Positions 33,978-42,427 of a stretch of 47,835 nucleotides of DNA are shown here, piece by piece; position 1 is the stretch's first letter, and each line of letters opens with the position of its first letter. The DNA is from Lachnospiraceae bacterium. GTDB lineage: Bacteria; Bacillota; Clostridia; Lachnospirales; Lachnospiraceae. Under the pieces are notes generated by a model. That model made no database searches. It saw nothing but the letters and a program-made list of their open reading frames with translations, and was not told the origin of the DNA. The stretch lies in NCBI GenBank assembly GCA_021770755.1, contig JAETQI010000035.1:1-47835 (forward strand), in the 5' to 3' direction. Position numbers and translations under genes: made by a program.

Positions 33978-34006
33978 TTGAAAAAAATGAAAACCTATAT
34001 TATAAT
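33978..34006 (+). promoter_or_regulatory. Consensus promoter of the glycan locus
   Basis: TTGAAA (33978-33983) and TATAAT (34001-34006) are separated by exactly 17 bases in a very AT-rich, gene-free stretch. Transcription from here would leave a leader of about 150 bases before the first gene. Confidence 0.75.
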
Positions 34007-34049
34007 TACAACAGATTCTCCTAACAATACAAATTCAACAGAATGAACG

Positions 34050-34134
34050 GATCGAATGGATAAGGTTATTGATTCGATCGTTTTCTTTGTGTTTTGAGGA
34101 ACTGTTTTGCCATAGGCGATTGTGTCGCAGTTCC
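34050..34134 (+). promoter_or_regulatory. Structured leader with terminator-like hairpin (possible attenuator)
   Basis: GATCGAAT (34050-34057) pairs with ATTCGATC (34072-34079) and is followed by GTTTTCTTTGTGTTTT, the layout of an intrinsic terminator inside the leader. A second hairpin, GGAACTG/CAGTTCC (34098-34134), follows. This suggests regulation by read-through before the long operon. Confidence 0.5.
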
Positions 34135-34160
34135 GGAGATGAAAAAGGACAGGAAACGAT

Positions 34161-34595
34161 ATGTACAGAGAATTGATGCAGGCAATGGCAGGGAAGATCT
34201 GCGCGGCAGTCATATGCAGGAGATGCAAAGCCGACAAATACATACTATTTCCGGATGCCAGAGGCGCATACCTGAAATGGGGGATCAGGCTGCTGCCCCA
34301 GTATGTGTCACAGAATCCGTCCGAGCGGATCATCATCGTGTCGGCGGGCGATCTGGTAAGGCGGGAAATGGCGAAAGCGGGTATCGGAAATATCCGATGC
34401 AAAAAAGTATCCAGATATATGATGGACTGCCTTTTGTCGTTTTATGCGATACAGGACATGTCAAAGCAGTGGATCGTCGTGTCGGCAAGGAGACCGTATG
34501 ATACCGGTGCAGAGCGGCTGCTTGGCGTGAAGGGCGTGACGTTTCGGGATATCATATATTATGACATCTACAAACTGGATGGGGAATTGACATGA
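34161..34595 (+). CDS. Hypothetical protein, first gene of glycan locus (paralogue of the gene at 38226)
   Basis: The 144-residue protein has an alternating beta/alpha pattern (RIIIVSAGDLVRREMAKAG, then KQWIVVSARRPYDTGAERLLG) and no signal peptide. The segment from about residue 57 aligns by eye with the 182-residue product at 38226 (AIILTHDPEVIKAAHLYSD, FIVASLDEPYGRNGSALIG), including the SA/SLDEPY-like motif and the spacing to a DIIYYDIYKL/EIFVIGVYRVY end. The two are diverged copies of one unnamed family. Its stop overlaps the next start by 4 bases. The function is unknown. It probably helps make or attach the glycan. Confidence 0.75.
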   Translation: MYRELMQAMAGKICAAVICRRCKADKYILFPDARGAYLKWGIRLLPQYVSQNPSERIIIVSAGDLVRREMAKAGIGNIRCKKVSRYMMDCLLSFYAIQDMSKQWIVVSARRPYDTGAERLLGVKGVTFRDIIYYDIYKLDGELT

Positions 34596-35629
34596 CGGGA
34601 TTGAAGAGCTTTATCAGGGAAAAGACACCGTTTGTGGAGTCCCTGTACAAAGCGTGGAACGGCGTAAAAGTCTTACGGCAGATCCGTGCCAGATACGGCA
34701 GGGACACGCACGTCTTTCTGATGCGCGGGGCGACAGGAGACACCTATCTGCAGCTTGCACTGATCGATAACTATATCCGTGAACGGCATATCGGCTCCTA
34801 CAAGATCATCGGGGACTCTGCCGGATGCCAGGAGCTGGGGAATCTGTTTCAGGAAAAAAATCTGATCGCCATGAACGGATATAAGGTGGAAAGTATCGAG
34901 AAGGCGTACATGCTGTTGGGAAGCCGGAAATTAAATCTCACGATACTGTTTCCGTGGACATACACACTGTACTGCAACCGCTGCCGGATCCGGATGACAG
35001 AGCGGTTTCATTTTATGGACACATACCAATATTATGTGCTGGATCTCAAAGACGGCATGCAGATGCGGGTCCCGCAGTTTCGGCAACTGACGCAGGAACG
35101 GTTGGAAGAACTGTCACACAAGGGGCTTGCAAAAGGAAAGACGGTGATCGTCGCGCCGGAAGCCAACTCGATCACACAGTTGGATACAGCGCTGTGGAAC
35201 CGTATCATAGAAGGGCTTGAGCAAAAAGGCTACACAGTGATCATGAATGTAACACAAAATGAAGGATACCGCGCGCCGGATTACTTCTGCGCGTATGCGG
35301 AAAGCGTGCCGCTGCTGGAATACGCAGGGCATTTTCTCGGTCTGCGGAGCGGCCTGTGCGACATCGTTTCGTCCGCCAAATGCCGCAAAGTGGTCATCTA
35401 TCCGGCAAAGACGGCAAGGGCAGACTACAGTGAGCACCGGACAGAGATTGAGTTCTGCGGTTTAAAGCGGATGCATCTCATCGAGGAATCGGACGACACC
35501 CTGACGGAGATCGACACGCCGCTCATTAGAAATATCACAGACAAAAGGGAAGCACTGCCCAGACAAGAGCAGGAATATGAGGAAACGCAGTTGATCCGGA
35601 AGGTATTGGACTGCTTTCAGGAACTATAA
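34592..35629 (+). CDS. Putative GT-B glycosyltransferase-like protein, RSGLCD family copy 1
   Basis: The 345-residue protein opens its first domain with a glycine loop (FLMRGATGDTYLQLALI). Its second, nucleotide-binding-like domain contains VIVAPEANSITQLDTALWNRII, GYTVIMNVTQ and then the family signature HFLGLRSGLCDIVSSAKCRKVVIYP. The layout recalls GT-B glycosyltransferases such as family 9 heptosyltransferases, but no named family is certain. Three more members lie downstream (38780, the end of 39784, 43279). It is translationally coupled to the previous gene. Confidence 0.7.
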   Translation: MTGLKSFIREKTPFVESLYKAWNGVKVLRQIRARYGRDTHVFLMRGATGDTYLQLALIDNYIRERHIGSYKIIGDSAGCQELGNLFQEKNLIAMNGYKVESIEKAYMLLGSRKLNLTILFPWTYTLYCNRCRIRMTERFHFMDTYQYYVLDLKDGMQMRVPQFRQLTQERLEELSHKGLAKGKTVIVAPEANSITQLDTALWNRIIEGLEQKGYTVIMNVTQNEGYRAPDYFCAYAESVPLLEYAGHFLGLRSGLCDIVSSAKCRKVVIYPAKTARADYSEHRTEIEFCGLKRMHLIEESDDTLTEIDTPLIRNITDKREALPRQEQEYEETQLIRKVLDCFQEL

Positions 35630-35640
35630 GGAGAGAGACG

Positions 35641-37143
35641 ATGGAAGTCAAATACATTATCGTGCAGGCAGGCGGCAAAGGGACACGGATGGGATACCTG
35701 ACCTACAACAAACCAAAGGCGCTGGTGCCGGTGGACAATCTGCCCATGCTGTTCCACCTGTTTCGAAAATACCCCGACAAGGAGTACTTTATTATCGGGG
35801 ATTATCAATATGATGTACTCTCGCGGTATCTGAGTGCATTCGCCGAGGTAAGATACCGTCTGATCGATGCGAGGGGAAAAAAGGGAACCTGCGCGGGCAT
35901 CACGGATGCGCTCGCAGACATTCCTGCGCAGGAGGCGTTCATGCTGATCTGGAGCGACCTGATCCTCCCTGACGAATATGAGATGCCCACAGTGACAGGA
36001 GATTATATCGGCATCGCAAAAGACTTCCGATGCCGCTGGCGCTATGAGAACGGGGCATTTTCGGAGGAGGCCAGCACGACACAGGGTGTTGCGGGACACT
36101 TTGTATTTCAGGATAAGGAAGCGCTCTGCGGACTGCCGGCGGAAGGTGAGTTTGTCCGCTGGCTATGTGCGCATGACAGGCATTTTGAGGAACTGCCGCT
36201 GCTGCGCACAAAAGAATACGGACTTCTGGAGGAGTACAAGATGCTGCCGCAGCAAAGATGCAGACCGTTTAACCGGATCCGCGTGGAGGACGACTGCATC
36301 ATAAAAGAACCGATCGACGAGCAGGGCAGGAAACTCGCCGTCCGCGAGACCGCATGGTACAAAAAGATCCAGGAAGAAAACTTTGAAAACATTCCGCACA
36401 TATATAGCGTGGAACCGTTGAAAATGGAGCGGATCCGCGGAAAGAACATCTATGAGTACGATCTGTCGCACGATGAAAAGAAGGCAATCCTGCACCAGCT
36501 AATCGGCTGCATCAGAAAGATCCATCAGCTCGACGGCTGCGCCGCTGACCTGGCAAGCTTCGACGAAGCATACATTGGAAAGACATTTTCCAGATTGCAG
36601 AAAGTGTATGATCTGGTTCCTTTTGCGCGCGACCAGGAGATATGCATCAACGGAAAAATGTGCAAAAACGTATTTTTCCACAGACAGGAGCTGGAGCAGT
36701 TGGTCCGCAAATACGTGCCCGGCGAATTCCGGCTGATCCACGGCGACTGCACTTTCAGCAATATGATGATGAAAGAGGGAAATGTTCCCGTCATGATCGA
36801 TCCAAGAGGGTACTTTGGCTTTACCGAGCTGTACGGGGATCCTGCCTACGACTGGGTAAAATTGTATTATTCGATCGTTGGAAATTATGACCAGTTCAAT
36901 CTCAGGAGATTTCAGTTAAGGATCGAGAGCCAGGAAGTATTTCTGGAGATCGAATCCAACCACTGGGAGGACATGGAGGACGAGTTCTTCCAGGTGCTGG
37001 GCGGCGAGGTGAGCAGGGAGCAGATGACGCTTCTGCATGCGATCACATGGCTGTCCCTGACCACATACGCGTGGGAGGATTATGACTCGATCTGCGGGGC
37101 GTTTTATAATGGGGTGCGGATATTGGATGGGGTTATTGATTAG
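35641..37143 (+). CDS. Fusion of sugar nucleotidyltransferase and APH/choline-kinase-like kinase
   Basis: Residues 1 to about 220 form a nucleotidyltransferase domain with the IIVQAGGKGTRMGYLTYNKPKALVPV motif and LIWSDLILPDE as the metal-binding Asp region. Residues from about 225 to 500 form an APH/choline-kinase fold with the Brenner motif LIHGDCTFSNMM and the metal motif VMIDPRGYFG. Together they could phosphorylate a small molecule or sugar and activate it to an NDP derivative. The substrate is unknown. AAGGAGAG precedes the ATG. It is followed by the SIS isomerase and HAD phosphatase genes, consistent with a precursor pathway. Confidence 0.8.
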   Translation: MEVKYIIVQAGGKGTRMGYLTYNKPKALVPVDNLPMLFHLFRKYPDKEYFIIGDYQYDVLSRYLSAFAEVRYRLIDARGKKGTCAGITDALADIPAQEAFMLIWSDLILPDEYEMPTVTGDYIGIAKDFRCRWRYENGAFSEEASTTQGVAGHFVFQDKEALCGLPAEGEFVRWLCAHDRHFEELPLLRTKEYGLLEEYKMLPQQRCRPFNRIRVEDDCIIKEPIDEQGRKLAVRETAWYKKIQEENFENIPHIYSVEPLKMERIRGKNIYEYDLSHDEKKAILHQLIGCIRKIHQLDGCAADLASFDEAYIGKTFSRLQKVYDLVPFARDQEICINGKMCKNVFFHRQELEQLVRKYVPGEFRLIHGDCTFSNMMMKEGNVPVMIDPRGYFGFTELYGDPAYDWVKLYYSIVGNYDQFNLRRFQLRIESQEVFLEIESNHWEDMEDEFFQVLGGEVSREQMTLLHAITWLSLTTYAWEDYDSICGAFYNGVRILDGVID

Positions 37144-37170
37144 GAGTGGAGCTTTTCTGAGGAGGATAAG

Positions 37171-37767
37171 ATGATTAAATATTACGAAGATGTTCTGGCA
37201 GTATTAAAAGATTCTGTAGATTCAATAGATGAAACAATCTATGAGCATCTTGTGCAGGAGTGTGTCGAGACAATTCAGAACGGGGGAAAGATCGTTGCGA
37301 GCGGGCTTGGAAAAAATGTACCGATCTGCGAAAAGTTTGTCGGAACGATGAACTCCATGGGACTGGACGCGAGATTTTTACATACCAATACAGCAGTACA
37401 CGGCGATCTGGGAATCGTCGGCAAACAGGATCTTGTGCTGCTGCTCTCCAAGGGCGGAAATACCGTGGAGACCGTGATGCTGGCAGAGTATCTGAGAGAG
37501 CGGGAGACACCGACCTGGCTGCTGACATTTACGGAATCTTGCAAAAGCGCAGAGATCGTTGACGAAAAGCTGATCCTGCATCTGGACAATGAAGGTGACG
37601 AGTGGGATATCATGCCCAACAATTCAACGAGCGTGTATCTGATCCTGCTGCAAGGGCTGGCGGTAGAGATCGGCAGACGTATGGGCATCACAATCGATGA
37701 TTTTAAGATCAACCACCCGGGCGGCGGTATCGGAGCAAAACTGCGGGGAGAGACCATATGGAAATAG
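37171..37767 (+). CDS. kdsD: SIS-domain sugar-phosphate isomerase, KdsD/KpsF-like
   Basis: The 198-residue single-domain protein matches the SIS part of arabinose-5-phosphate isomerases: SGLGKNVPICEKFVGTMNSMG, HGDLGIVGKQDLVLLLSKGG, PNNSTSVYLILLQGLAVEI and the end motif HPGGGIGAKL. The CBS pair of full-length KdsD/KpsF is absent, as in the short forms known from some bacteria. It would convert ribulose 5-phosphate to arabinose 5-phosphate, the substrate of KdsA, which is encoded further on in the locus. A GmhA-like role is less likely because of the HPGG motif. GAGGAGG precedes the start. Confidence 0.75.
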   Translation: MIKYYEDVLAVLKDSVDSIDETIYEHLVQECVETIQNGGKIVASGLGKNVPICEKFVGTMNSMGLDARFLHTNTAVHGDLGIVGKQDLVLLLSKGGNTVETVMLAEYLRERETPTWLLTFTESCKSAEIVDEKLILHLDNEGDEWDIMPNNSTSVYLILLQGLAVEIGRRMGITIDDFKINHPGGGIGAKLRGETIWK

Positions 37768-38129
37768 AGATGTCTGCACTGCCAAAAACCTGGATACTGG
37801 ATCTGGACGGTACGATCGTCAAACACAATGGATATAAGACCGAGGGAGCGGATTTCCTGCTGGAAGGCGTGGAAGATCTGCTGTCACAGATCAAAGAAAA
37901 TGACATGGTGATATTCGTCACATCGAGAAAACGCGAATATCAGGAAATGACAGAACGTTTTCTGGACGAGCATGGGATACGATATGACCACATCATCTAT
38001 GAAGCGCCGTACGGGGAGCGGATCCTCGTGAACGACAAAAAGCCCTCCGGGCTTGAGATGGCATATGCATTCAACACAAAACGCGATAAAGCGTTTGATG
38101 GAAATATAAAGGTAAATCCGGCATTATAA
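37758..38129 (+). CDS. Small HAD-family phosphatase
   Basis: The 123-residue minimal HAD protein shows motif I WILDLDGTIVKHNG, motif II VTSR and motif IV ILVNDKKPSG, without a cap domain. It overlaps the isomerase gene by 10 bases. It may remove phosphate from a sugar intermediate. It could stand in for the missing Kdo-8-phosphate phosphatase (KdsC), but its motif I differs from the KdsC consensus, so this is only inferred. Confidence 0.75.
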   Translation: MEIEMSALPKTWILDLDGTIVKHNGYKTEGADFLLEGVEDLLSQIKENDMVIFVTSRKREYQEMTERFLDEHGIRYDHIIYEAPYGERILVNDKKPSGLEMAYAFNTKRDKAFDGNIKVNPAL

Positions 38130-38130
38130 A

Positions 38131-38210
38131 TGCGCACAAACACCAGGAGGAAACAGGTCAGTTAGCGCTGACGGGTGCCCGTTGCGGCGGACAGGGTTTC
38201 TGCCCGATCA
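38131..38210 (+). repeat. Dispersed structured repeat, copy 4 (diverged)
   Basis: It starts TGCGCACAAACACC. CACC pairs with GGGTG around an inner GTCAG/CTGAC hairpin, with AGGAGGAAAC between them. A weak third hairpin, CAGGG/CCCGA-like, follows. It lies within the glycan operon between the HAD gene and the gene at 38226. Confidence 0.6.
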
Positions 38211-38225
38211 TAGGAGAGTGAGTTA

Positions 38226-38774
38226 ATGGACGAGACAACGAAGCATTTAAAACAAGTAAAAAGACAACTGTACAAGAATCTGTTCAAGGCATACGGCGGC
38301 TGGTGGCAGTGGAGAAAAATTAAAAAGGTAAAAGGATTTGGCAACACCGCAGTAGTACTTCTTCCCTCCTGCGACCGGGAGATCAATCATCTGGCACTGC
38401 TCTACCTCAACGATATGTTAAAGAGCCGAAAACATGACAATGCGATCATACTGACACATGATCCCGAAGTGATCAAAGCCGCACACCTGTATTCCGACAA
38501 GATTCTCAAGGTCGTGCCTTTTAGCAGAAAAAAGGCAGAGCGCATCATGCAGTTTTACTGTCTCTATGAGTTCAACAAAAAATTTATCGTGGCATCGCTG
38601 GATGAACCCTACGGAAGAAACGGCAGCGCCCTCATCGGCAAAAAGGGAACGACAAAGGAGGAGATCTTCGTCATCGGCGTATACCGCGTGTATCCGTTTG
38701 AGAGACCCGCAGAACCGGAGTATGATGGGGAGGATGAGGAGATCAGACGGTTTATTGCCTGTAGTGTGGGGTAG
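38226..38774 (+). CDS. Hypothetical glycan-locus protein, paralogue of the gene at 34161
   Basis: The 182-residue protein has a basic N-terminus (HLKQVKRQLYKNLFKAYGGWWQWRKIKKVKG) and an alpha/beta core (AVVLLPSCDREINHLALLYLND, AIILTHDPEVIKAA, FIVASLDEPYGRNGSALIGKKG). The core aligns by eye with the first gene of the locus. TAGGAGAG precedes the ATG. It is unnamed. Pairing with an RSGLCD gene immediately downstream repeats the 34161-34592 arrangement, so the two proteins may work together. Confidence 0.75.
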   Translation: MDETTKHLKQVKRQLYKNLFKAYGGWWQWRKIKKVKGFGNTAVVLLPSCDREINHLALLYLNDMLKSRKHDNAIILTHDPEVIKAAHLYSDKILKVVPFSRKKAERIMQFYCLYEFNKKFIVASLDEPYGRNGSALIGKKGTTKEEIFVIGVYRVYPFERPAEPEYDGEDEEIRRFIACSVG

Positions 38775-38779
38775 ACAGG

Positions 38780-39766
38780 TTGATTGAGAAAATGATTCAG
38801 ATACTCATTTCCCGATGTTCCCTGCTGCATATTTTGTATTCTTTTTATGGGGAAGTGCGAAAAGGCTATCTAACATATAAAAAACTCAAACAAAAAACAG
38901 AAGGTGCAAAAATATTTTTGCAGTACTATCAGGGAACAGGCGATGTATACCTATCCGCTGCATATATAAAACATTGTGAACAGAGACATAATAAGATTGA
39001 AAACGCTGTATTTGCTGTAAACGGATCAAATGCATATAAGGTTGCATCTCTTTTGGAAATACAGAATGTTCCCATCATCAAGCTGACAGAGAAGGAAGCG
39101 TATTCACTGGTTCATCTGACGAGGTTTGTGGGGGAAACTAATGTAGACATCGAATATCTGCATTATATGAGTGATTATCCTATGTATACTTGTTTTCTGA
39201 TCAGACTTGCAGGACTACATGATATCGGCTTCATGGATCTATACAGAGATTTTGTGTTTGGCGGCGAAGTATTTGATCTGCCGACTCCGCAATGGGAAAG
39301 TTGTGAAAGGTTTGTCGACAGTGAGAAAAAAGCCTTGCTTGCGCCAGCGGCAAACTCTATTGCAGAAGGACCGGCAGACTCGTTCTGGTGCAGACTGGCA
39401 GGAGAATTGAAGCGGTTGGGATATGAAGTATACACGAACGCAGTAGACGGCGAAGAGCCAGTTGAGGGAACAAAATCTGTATTTATACCATATAAAAAAT
39501 TGGCGTCTTTATTAGATAAAAATACGATATTTATCGGATACCGGAGCGGTCTTTGTGACCTGGCAGCCTCGCTGGAATGCAAAAAAATAATCATATATCC
39601 AAATAGTAGCTGGCCGCTCCATGATGGACTGGGGATTGGTTCGACATTGGATATTTTTTCTCTGAATAAAATGGGAATCTGTGAGGATGCGATGGAGATT
39701 GAATATTGCGCGGCAGATGAAGGTGATATTTTAGATGGAATTTTGAGAGAGATAGCAGATTGCTGA
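38780..39766 (+). CDS. Putative GT-B glycosyltransferase-like protein, RSGLCD family copy 2
   Basis: The 328-residue protein has YYQGTGDVYLSAAYIKH in the first domain. The second domain has LLAPAANSIAEGPADSFWCRLAGEL, GYEVYTNAVDGEEPVEGTKS, and FIGYRSGLCDLAASLECKKIIIYP. The start is uncertain: TTG at 38780, or ATG at 38792 with a weaker site. It follows the 182-residue paralogue with a gap of 5 bases. The end overlaps the region before the radical SAM fusion. A glycosyl transfer role is inferred from fold-like patterns and context. Confidence 0.7.
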   Translation: MIEKMIQILISRCSLLHILYSFYGEVRKGYLTYKKLKQKTEGAKIFLQYYQGTGDVYLSAAYIKHCEQRHNKIENAVFAVNGSNAYKVASLLEIQNVPIIKLTEKEAYSLVHLTRFVGETNVDIEYLHYMSDYPMYTCFLIRLAGLHDIGFMDLYRDFVFGGEVFDLPTPQWESCERFVDSEKKALLAPAANSIAEGPADSFWCRLAGELKRLGYEVYTNAVDGEEPVEGTKSVFIPYKKLASLLDKNTIFIGYRSGLCDLAASLECKKIIIYPNSSWPLHDGLGIGSTLDIFSLNKMGICEDAMEIEYCAADEGDILDGILREIADC

Positions 39767-39783
39767 GGAAAGAGGTTAAATGT

Positions 39784-42402
39784 ATGAAAGTGGCAGTGAT
39801 AGAAAATAGATTAAAAGATTACGTAATAGATATATTTAACCGTCATCAGGATGCTCAAATAGATCTAATCAGTTTTTTGGACTGGAAACCGCAGCAGGAT
39901 CAGTATCAAGAAATATCGATCGACAGAATTGAAGAATTGGATAATGGGCAATATGATATTGTTTTGATAGCGATTAAGGAGAATCGTTATCTGTCCAGAT
40001 TGCTTACCTATCTGCATAAGAAACATATTCAGAATGTGTATATTGTCAGGCTGTTTGCATTAGATATGCGAGAAGACTTTCTAGATGAAACGCAGCCTAT
40101 GTATTTGGATCGTGCGAAAGTGGACAGCATACCAAAGGAAAATGAAAAGCCCTATCTGGTACATTTGGAAACACATGTGTGTGACCACTGCAACCTGAAC
40201 TGTAAGGCATGCAACAATTTTTCTCCGTTTGTCAAAGAGCCATCTTATGCGGATATTGATCAGTTTGAAAGGGATTTGAAACGACTGACAGAATTATTTA
40301 CAGGGATAGGAAGATTTTTCCTTCTTGGCGGCGAACCGCTGCTTGCACCAGAGTTATGTTGTGAGATGATCCGTTGTTATAGGAAGTATTTTCCAACAAA
40401 CGAATTAAGGGTTTTGACAAACGCCACACTGATTCTTTCCATGAAAGATGAATTTTGGGATTGTGTCAGAGAGAATGATGTGATCATCCATATTTCATTG
40501 TATCCGCCAGTGAAGGAGCGGATTGATGAGATCAGAGAACGATTGGAGAGCGAGAAGGTAAGATATATTGTATTTAAGGAAGTTGAAACTTTTGCGAAAC
40601 ACTGGACAGCATATCCTTTTGAGGATGAGAAGTTTAATAATGAAAGATGTGGTTCGGCAGGGTGTCATTATTTGAGGAATGGTGAGATTTCGAAATGTCC
40701 GGATGCGATGTTAGTTGATTTTATGGTAGATGGGAATGCGGAACTGAAAAGTTTGGGATTGAATGACAGAGAAAACCTTTTGCAGGTTAACAACGCGTGG
40801 GAGTTGATAGAAAAGATTGATAATCCCATTGATTTGTGTAAAAAGTGTACCTATAAAAGATTAAAGCCCATAAAGTGGGAACGAGTTGATGGGGAAGCAC
40901 AATCGTCTGATTGGTTATTGCCACATTGGTATGAGTTTGAGATTGAAAATTTGAAGTGTGCTAATGATAAGGCAAAAGATGAGATAAGAAAGTTAAAGGG
41001 AACGGTAGAAACATTAAACAATGAGAAAGAAATACTAAGCACTGAGAAAGATATAATAAAATGTGAAAAAGAAATATTAAGCAATGAGAACCAAGTGCTG
41101 AAGGAAAAGGTTGAGTATCAGAATAAGGAAATAGAGATACTTCAAGACGGAAATAAAGATAAAGATTGTGAACTCAAATTAAAGGAGGAAGAGATTTCAG
41201 AGTATGACTTAAGGGTAAAGGAACTCAATAAGGAAGTAAATGTATGGAGAACAAAATATAACAACACAAATAGTCAGTTGCATTATGCACAGCAGGAATA
41301 TCAGAGAATAAATGTGTCATATTCTCATAAAATTGGTAGATGTATTACATGGTTGCCTAGGAAAATAAGAGAGAAAACAAAATCAATTAGAGAGAGAGTA
41401 AAAAGAAAAATTAAGCAAAGTGGCATTTATACGATAAATAATATATTTAGAAATGAGGTTTTAAAAGGGTTAGAAGAGTATGGAATGATGATAAACAAAT
41501 ATGGTAGTGATGTAAACATTTTCTTTACAGCCTGGAGGGGAACAGGGGATTATTATATATGTGGAATGTATTTGCAAGAGTACTTGATAGCAAACAAGAT
41601 TGATAATTATGTGTTTTTGATTCCTAATAGTGGAGGAGAAAAAAAAGTTGTGGAGCTGTTTGAGGTTTATGATTCCCATACAATGATAGCAGGAGATAGA
41701 ACTGGATTAATTGTATGTAATTCTTTTTTACCAGAAATACCATTAATTTATCATTTGCACCATGGCTTACTTAATATAAAAAATCCGAGTATATCTGTAT
41801 CAAATGCAATGTCGAATTATGTATTAGCAGGATATAATGGATTAAACATGGTTGATTTCTATTTGTATTGCGGTTTTAATCTTCCTGAAAAAGCTAATAA
41901 ATCTTCTCCAAGGTTTGACAAGGATGATAATAGAATTGACTTGTTGTTTAAAGAGAATAACTTAGTTAAGGATAAAACTGTTTTGCTGTCGCCTTATTCT
42001 ACTGGTTTGAAGCAATATGAGATTCCGATAAAATTTTGGAGTGATTTAGCCAAAGTGCTGAAAAATAGAGGCTATTCGGTAGCTACGAATTGTGTTGGTG
42101 CAGAAAAGTGCATACGAGGAACAAATGCCTTGAATATTCCATATAGTCAAACTGTACCTTTTCTTGAAAAAGCAGGATATTTTATAGGAATACGCAGCGG
42201 ATTATGTGATATTATTTCTAGTGCAAGATGTAAAAAAATAGTTATACATACATTCAAGGCTAGATGGTGGCCGGATGGAAATTCTATATTATATACAGGG
42301 CTTAATAATATGGGTTTTTGTGATGATGCCATTGAGTTTGAATATAAGAATGATGATAGTATTAGTTTCTTGTTGGAACAAACATTAAAATATATGAATT
42401 GA
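39784..42402 (+). CDS. Radical SAM protein fused by coiled coil to an RSGLCD glycosyltransferase-like domain
   Basis: This 872-residue protein (ATG at 39784 with AAGAGG upstream) has four parts. An N-terminal Rossmann-like region (about 1-110) comes first. A radical SAM domain follows, with CNLNCKAC (Cys136, 140, 143) and FFLLGGEPLL, and later cysteines (CGSAGCHYLRNGEISKCPD, CKKC) fitting an auxiliary cluster. A highly charged coiled coil (about 385-520) comes next. The C-terminal domain (about 570-872) has AWRGTGDYYICGMYL, WSDLAKVLKNRGYSVATN and FIGIRSGLCDIISSARCKKIVIH. This combination is not one I know. The DNA is clearly more AT-rich than upstream genes. It may modify a glycan precursor or a protein carrier. 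Confidence 0.8.
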   Translation: MKVAVIENRLKDYVIDIFNRHQDAQIDLISFLDWKPQQDQYQEISIDRIEELDNGQYDIVLIAIKENRYLSRLLTYLHKKHIQNVYIVRLFALDMREDFLDETQPMYLDRAKVDSIPKENEKPYLVHLETHVCDHCNLNCKACNNFSPFVKEPSYADIDQFERDLKRLTELFTGIGRFFLLGGEPLLAPELCCEMIRCYRKYFPTNELRVLTNATLILSMKDEFWDCVRENDVIIHISLYPPVKERIDEIRERLESEKVRYIVFKEVETFAKHWTAYPFEDEKFNNERCGSAGCHYLRNGEISKCPDAMLVDFMVDGNAELKSLGLNDRENLLQVNNAWELIEKIDNPIDLCKKCTYKRLKPIKWERVDGEAQSSDWLLPHWYEFEIENLKCANDKAKDEIRKLKGTVETLNNEKEILSTEKDIIKCEKEILSNENQVLKEKVEYQNKEIEILQDGNKDKDCELKLKEEEISEYDLRVKELNKEVNVWRTKYNNTNSQLHYAQQEYQRINVSYSHKIGRCITWLPRKIREKTKSIRERVKRKIKQSGIYTINNIFRNEVLKGLEEYGMMINKYGSDVNIFFTAWRGTGDYYICGMYLQEYLIANKIDNYVFLIPNSGGEKKVVELFEVYDSHTMIAGDRTGLIVCNSFLPEIPLIYHLHHGLLNIKNPSISVSNAMSNYVLAGYNGLNMVDFYLYCGFNLPEKANKSSPRFDKDDNRIDLLFKENNLVKDKTVLLSPYSTGLKQYEIPIKFWSDLAKVLKNRGYSVATNCVGAEKCIRGTNALNIPYSQTVPFLEKAGYFIGIRSGLCDIISSARCKKIVIHTFKARWWPDGNSILYTGLNNMGFCDDAIEFEYKNDDSISFLLEQTLKYMN

Positions 42403-42408
42403 GTAAGT

Positions 42409-42427
42409 GAAATACATAGTGTATTTC
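42409..42427 (+). terminator. Short hairpin after the radical SAM fusion gene
   Basis: GAAATACA-TAG-TGTATTTC forms a perfect 8-base stem 7 bases after the stop, followed by TTGTTAC. It could be a weak terminator. Confidence 0.5.
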
